From WRGA01 sp031553395 (GTDB taxonomy: Bacteria; Bacteroidota; Bacteroidia; Bacteroidales; WRGA01), in the NCBI GenBank assembly GCA_031553395.1, contig JAVBLR010000006.1, positions 62,001 to 126,000 of the forward strand: 64,000 nucleotides of DNA. Reading direction: 5' to 3'. How positions within the stretch are numbered: position 1 is the stretch's first letter; each line of letters starts with the position of its first letter. Made by a program: the position numbers and the translations under genes. The notes beneath the pieces were generated by a model, which was not told where the DNA came from, ran no database searches, and saw nothing but the letters and a program-made list of their open reading frames with translations. Shown here in pieces: positions 62,738-64,000 of this stretch.

Positions 62738-64000
62738 ATATCGTCCCCGTATCTTTCTTTTGTTATTTGTTGCAATGTTTTGCCACGGGTTTTGGGTGTC
62801 CAGATAGTTCCTATTATTAACGCGACAATGAGCAATCCCATCATAATGTAAGCGGCAGTGTTGAATCCTTCGCCGTTTTCACCGTAAATATGAACGAATA
62901 CCAATCCCCATAATGCCGCTACGCCTCTTACGACAAAGAACATGACTCCTTGTGCTGCCGCGCGATATTTGGCCGGGAAAAGTTCCGACGCCCAAAGCGC
63001 ATAAAATGCTTGTACACTTACTCCTGCGTGAATACCCCAAAGAATGGTGAAAGTCCATAAAGCAGAGTAATTTTTTATTCCCACAAAAATGAGGACACAC
63101 CATGCCGCTATTCCTATTGCCGTACCGGCAAAATACAGCCAACGCTGATTTACCTTATCAACCAACATGGCAAAGCCGAAATACGTTACCGCAATAATTA
63201 CGATCCATTGTATGGCAGATACCATATTGGCTTGTCCGTTGGAAAGACCGCCAGCGGTTTCATAAATATGTTGTTGGAAGAAACCCATCACGGAAGCAAC
63301 CATATTCCAAGTGATGTAAATGCCTGCAAGAAAAAGCATTGTGCGAATATTTACCTTGTTGGTAAAGAGTGACCCGAATGATGCGAAAACGCTCGGTTGC
63401 TTCTCTTTGCCTTGTGCTTTTTTAGCTTCTTCCCAATCTTTCGATTCATTGAGTTTTCGTTGCAGTGTCCATGCAATAAACGCTACGATAAACAACGAGC
63501 CGAAAATAAGACGGCTGCTGAATACATTGACCACTTCAACGCTTGCATTGTCACCTAAAAAGAATGCTGCGATTTTTTGCACATAACCGAATAAAACACC
63601 TGCAGAAGCATCTGCTTTACCCGGAGCAAGCAACATTCCCAAAACTAAAATGATAGTCGGGCCGACTCCCCAGGCAAACTGCGAAATACCCATATTTCGT
63701 CCGCGATTACCCACTTCCGAATTTTCGGAGATGTAAGTCCACGAGGCGGGAACACCTGCGCCAACCGAGATACCCGTAATCAGAAATCCGATCAACAACA
63801 TCGGGAAATTAACCGTGAACATGATAATTGCAACCCCCAACATATACACAAGCATGTTGTAGGTGTAAATCGTTTTTCGTCCGTATTTGTCAGCAAGAAA
63901 ACCACCGATAATTGCACCGATGGCCGCGCCGAAACAGTTGGCGCTGATGGCGTTAAGCCAACCGAGATTCCCTTCGGTAAGTCCGAGGTAATTTTGCCAA
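62734..64000 (-). CDS. MFS sugar transporter (5' end beyond the window)
   Basis: The frame stays open to the right edge, with about 421 residues visible. It shows the sugar-porter motif GGFLADKYGRKTIYTYN near the edge, then PASWTYISENSEVGNRGRNM, helices with MLAPGKADAS between them and RYAAAQGVMFFVVRGVAALW-type end segments. About ten or more transmembrane helices fit an inner-membrane symporter. It precedes the GH78 gene, so it may import rhamnose-containing oligosaccharides. The N-terminus is missing. Confidence 0.85.
   Translation of the reverse strand, partial: WQNYLGLTEGNLGWLNAISANCFGAAIGAIIGGFLADKYGRKTIYTYNMLVYMLGVAIIMFTVNFPMLLIGFLITGISVGAGVPASWTYISENSEVGNRGRNMGISQFAWGVGPTIILVLGMLLAPGKADASAGVLFGYVQKIAAFFLGDNASVEVVNVFSSRLIFGSLFIVAFIAWTLQRKLNESKDWEEAKKAQGKEKQPSVFASFGSLFTNKVNIRTMLFLAGIYITWNMVASVMGFFQQHIYETAGGLSNGQANMVSAIQWIVIIAVTYFGFAMLVDKVNQRWLYFAGTAIGIAAWCVLIFVGIKNYSALWTFTILWGIHAGVSVQAFYALWASELFPAKYRAAAQGVMFFVVRGVAALWGLVFVHIYGENGEGFNTAAYIMMGLLIVALIIGTIWTPKTRGKTLQQITKERYGDDI

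Overview
The window looks like a Bacteroidota chromosome, most likely Bacteroidales; the family cannot be fixed from sequence alone. It is AT-rich. Recognisable promoters follow the TTG/TAnnTTTG pattern of this phylum instead of -35/-10 boxes. Signature genes include a type IX secretion plug protein (DUF5103), NspC, SusC-like TonB receptor architecture and DUF5703/GH127/GH106 enzymes.

Region 1 (1-10905) is housekeeping. It holds a partial T9SS plug gene, a SanA/YdcF-like protein, ispD, tpiA, an Ig-like lipoprotein plus a DUF3108 protein, nspC, a secreted Hint-domain protein, rarA, a bifunctional-nuclease/UvrBC-motif protein, and tRNA-Pro and tRNA-Ser behind one promoter. Region 2 (about 11066-24280) is accessory. 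A tightly packed, co-directional run of small detoxification or stress-type genes (GNATs, MmcQ/YjbR, isochorismatase-like, two VOC proteins, DUF2200, DNA alkylation repair, DUF1398) ends in a chimeric ydeI/mmcQ relic. Next come a frameshifted small lipoprotein, an OB-fold protein, an aldo/keto reductase, two AraC regulators, a short-chain dehydrogenase, an NlpE-like lipoprotein and an overlapping TetR-DUF2141-ferredoxin operon.

Region 3 (24438-51095) is a carbohydrate-degradation block entirely on the minus strand: DUF5703, sialate O-acetylesterase, GH106, GH2, GH127, a FucP-type transporter, rhamnose mutarotase, a UroD-family protein, a LacZ-type GH2, a 1480-residue beta-propeller/GH2/malectin fusion, a DinB-like protein and a large lipoprotein glycosidase. 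A GH78 enzyme and a second MFS transporter follow at 60481-64000. The enzyme set points to rhamnose-rich plant polymers such as pectin side chains. No SusC/SusD pair or hybrid two-component regulator lies in the window.

Region 4 (51392-60395) starts with a Cys-rich secreted protein and a TonB receptor. It then has two divergent units: ribB-deoR on the minus strand, and split transketolase A/B, an FGGY kinase and a fucose/arabinose-isomerase-family protein on the plus strand. Two 15-bp direct repeats 31 bp apart lie between them. Gene content matches the isomerase/kinase/split-transketolase logic of D-apiose catabolism, and apiose occurs in the pectin RG-II. The association with a free-standing RibB is unusual and is the most interesting candidate system here.

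The intergenic regions carry several kinds of inverted repeat: degenerate 7-8-mer tandem units folded into palindromes, GC-rich REP-like hairpins, and nested perfect inverted repeats. Some overlap coding ends, and one appears to encode a signal peptide.
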